A stretch of DNA of 64,000 nt, from positions 248,001 through 312,000 of the forward strand of contig CAVVCO010000037.1 of assembly GCA_963746735.1 (NCBI GenBank). Direction: 5' to 3'. The DNA is from CAVSWT01 sp963746735. GTDB lineage: Bacteria; Bacteroidota; Ignavibacteria; Ignavibacteriales; Ignavibacteriaceae. This document shows positions 63,898 to 64,000 of this stretch, in pieces. Under the pieces are notes generated by a model. The model saw only the letters and a list, made by a program, of their open reading frames with translations, did not search any database and was not told the DNA's origin. The first letter of the stretch is position 1, and each line of letters opens with the position of its first letter. Both the position numbers and the translations under genes were made by a program.

Positions 63898-64000
63898 ATT
63901 TAAAAATAACTTTACTGCCTGGTGATGGCATTGGTCCTGAAGTAGTTGACAGCGCAGTGAAAGTAATGAAAGTTGCAGCAGAAAAATTTAATGTCAATTT
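63894..64000 (+). CDS. leuB: 3-isopropylmalate dehydrogenase, 3' end outside window
   Basis: Starts with ATG overlapping the ilvC stop by 4 bp (ATGA). The 35 visible residues, MNLKITLLPGDGIGPEVVDS and on, are the LeuB NAD-binding opening. This extends the operon to leucine. Homologous icd-type enzymes share the GDGIGPE start, but the ilvC context makes leuB the best call. Confidence 0.88.
   Translation, partial: MNLKITLLPGDGIGPEVVDSAVKVMKVAAEKFNVN

Overview
The window is AT-rich chromosomal DNA from a free-living, prototrophic bacterium of the Bacteroidota/Ignavibacteriota (FCB) type. That placement is inferred from a Chlorobium-style malate dehydrogenase, a diphosphate-type phosphofructokinase, Sec lipoproteins with an outer-membrane beta-barrel protein, and promoters of the form TTGACA-17 bp-TAnnTTTG, whose -7 box is the one recognised by the Bacteroidota primary sigma factor. 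I see no phage, plasmid, insertion sequence, CRISPR array, rRNA or tRNA.

Layout. 1-5.5 kb: tolC-acrA-acrB type RND efflux operon. 5.5-16.8 kb: accessory genes (acetyltransferase, alpha/beta hydrolase with ECF sigma factor, serine beta-lactamase-like hydrolase, arginase-family protein, peptidoglycan amidase, a nucleotidyltransferase/GHMP-kinase fusion). 17-24.8 kb: one long plus-strand cluster (orphan DNA methyltransferase, acetyltransferase, xseA, xseB, dxs, Gfo/Idh oxidoreductase, PhoB/PhoR-type two-component pair). 25-38.8 kb: M3 peptidase, a GNAT/nitrilase pair that abuts in frame across a single stop, rplU-rpmA, two unlike malate dehydrogenases back to back, a beta-barrel protein, an FN3 lipoprotein and kup. 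39-48 kb: nuoA-F without nuoG-N, ferritin, a UvrD-type helicase and PPi-dependent PFK. 48-64 kb: three neighbouring amino-acid operons: thrA-asd-thrB-thrC-proC and dapA-dapB-dapH-lysC-deacetylase on the minus strand, and ilvB-ilvN-ilvC-leuB on the plus strand.

The most interesting signal is in those last 16 kb. Each operon begins with an unannotated short leader ORF enriched in the end-product amino acid. The thr leader has five Thr in eight codons. The dap/lys leader has seven Lys in 23 codons. The ilv leader has an Ile/Leu/Val-rich tail. In the thr and lys cases I can draw complete, mutually exclusive RNA structures by eye: a leader segment pairs with the 5' arm of an intrinsic terminator (11 bp with one bulge for thr; 13 continuous pairs with G-U wobbles for lys). 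A segment inside each leader competes for the same strand. This is classical ribosome-mediated attenuation in a group where I know little described. Leader-peptide control of lysine synthesis is unusual, since many bacteria use the L-box riboswitch. The ilv leader is followed by a structured stretch and a second hydrophobic small ORF.

Sequence quality. About fifteen genes are broken by single-base indels, many of them in homopolymers, while reading frames resume with conserved motifs intact. They include rplU, nuoF, kup, asd, thrA, dapA, dapB and dapH. I read most of these as sequencing or assembly errors rather than gene decay, and give each as one gene with its frameshifts noted.
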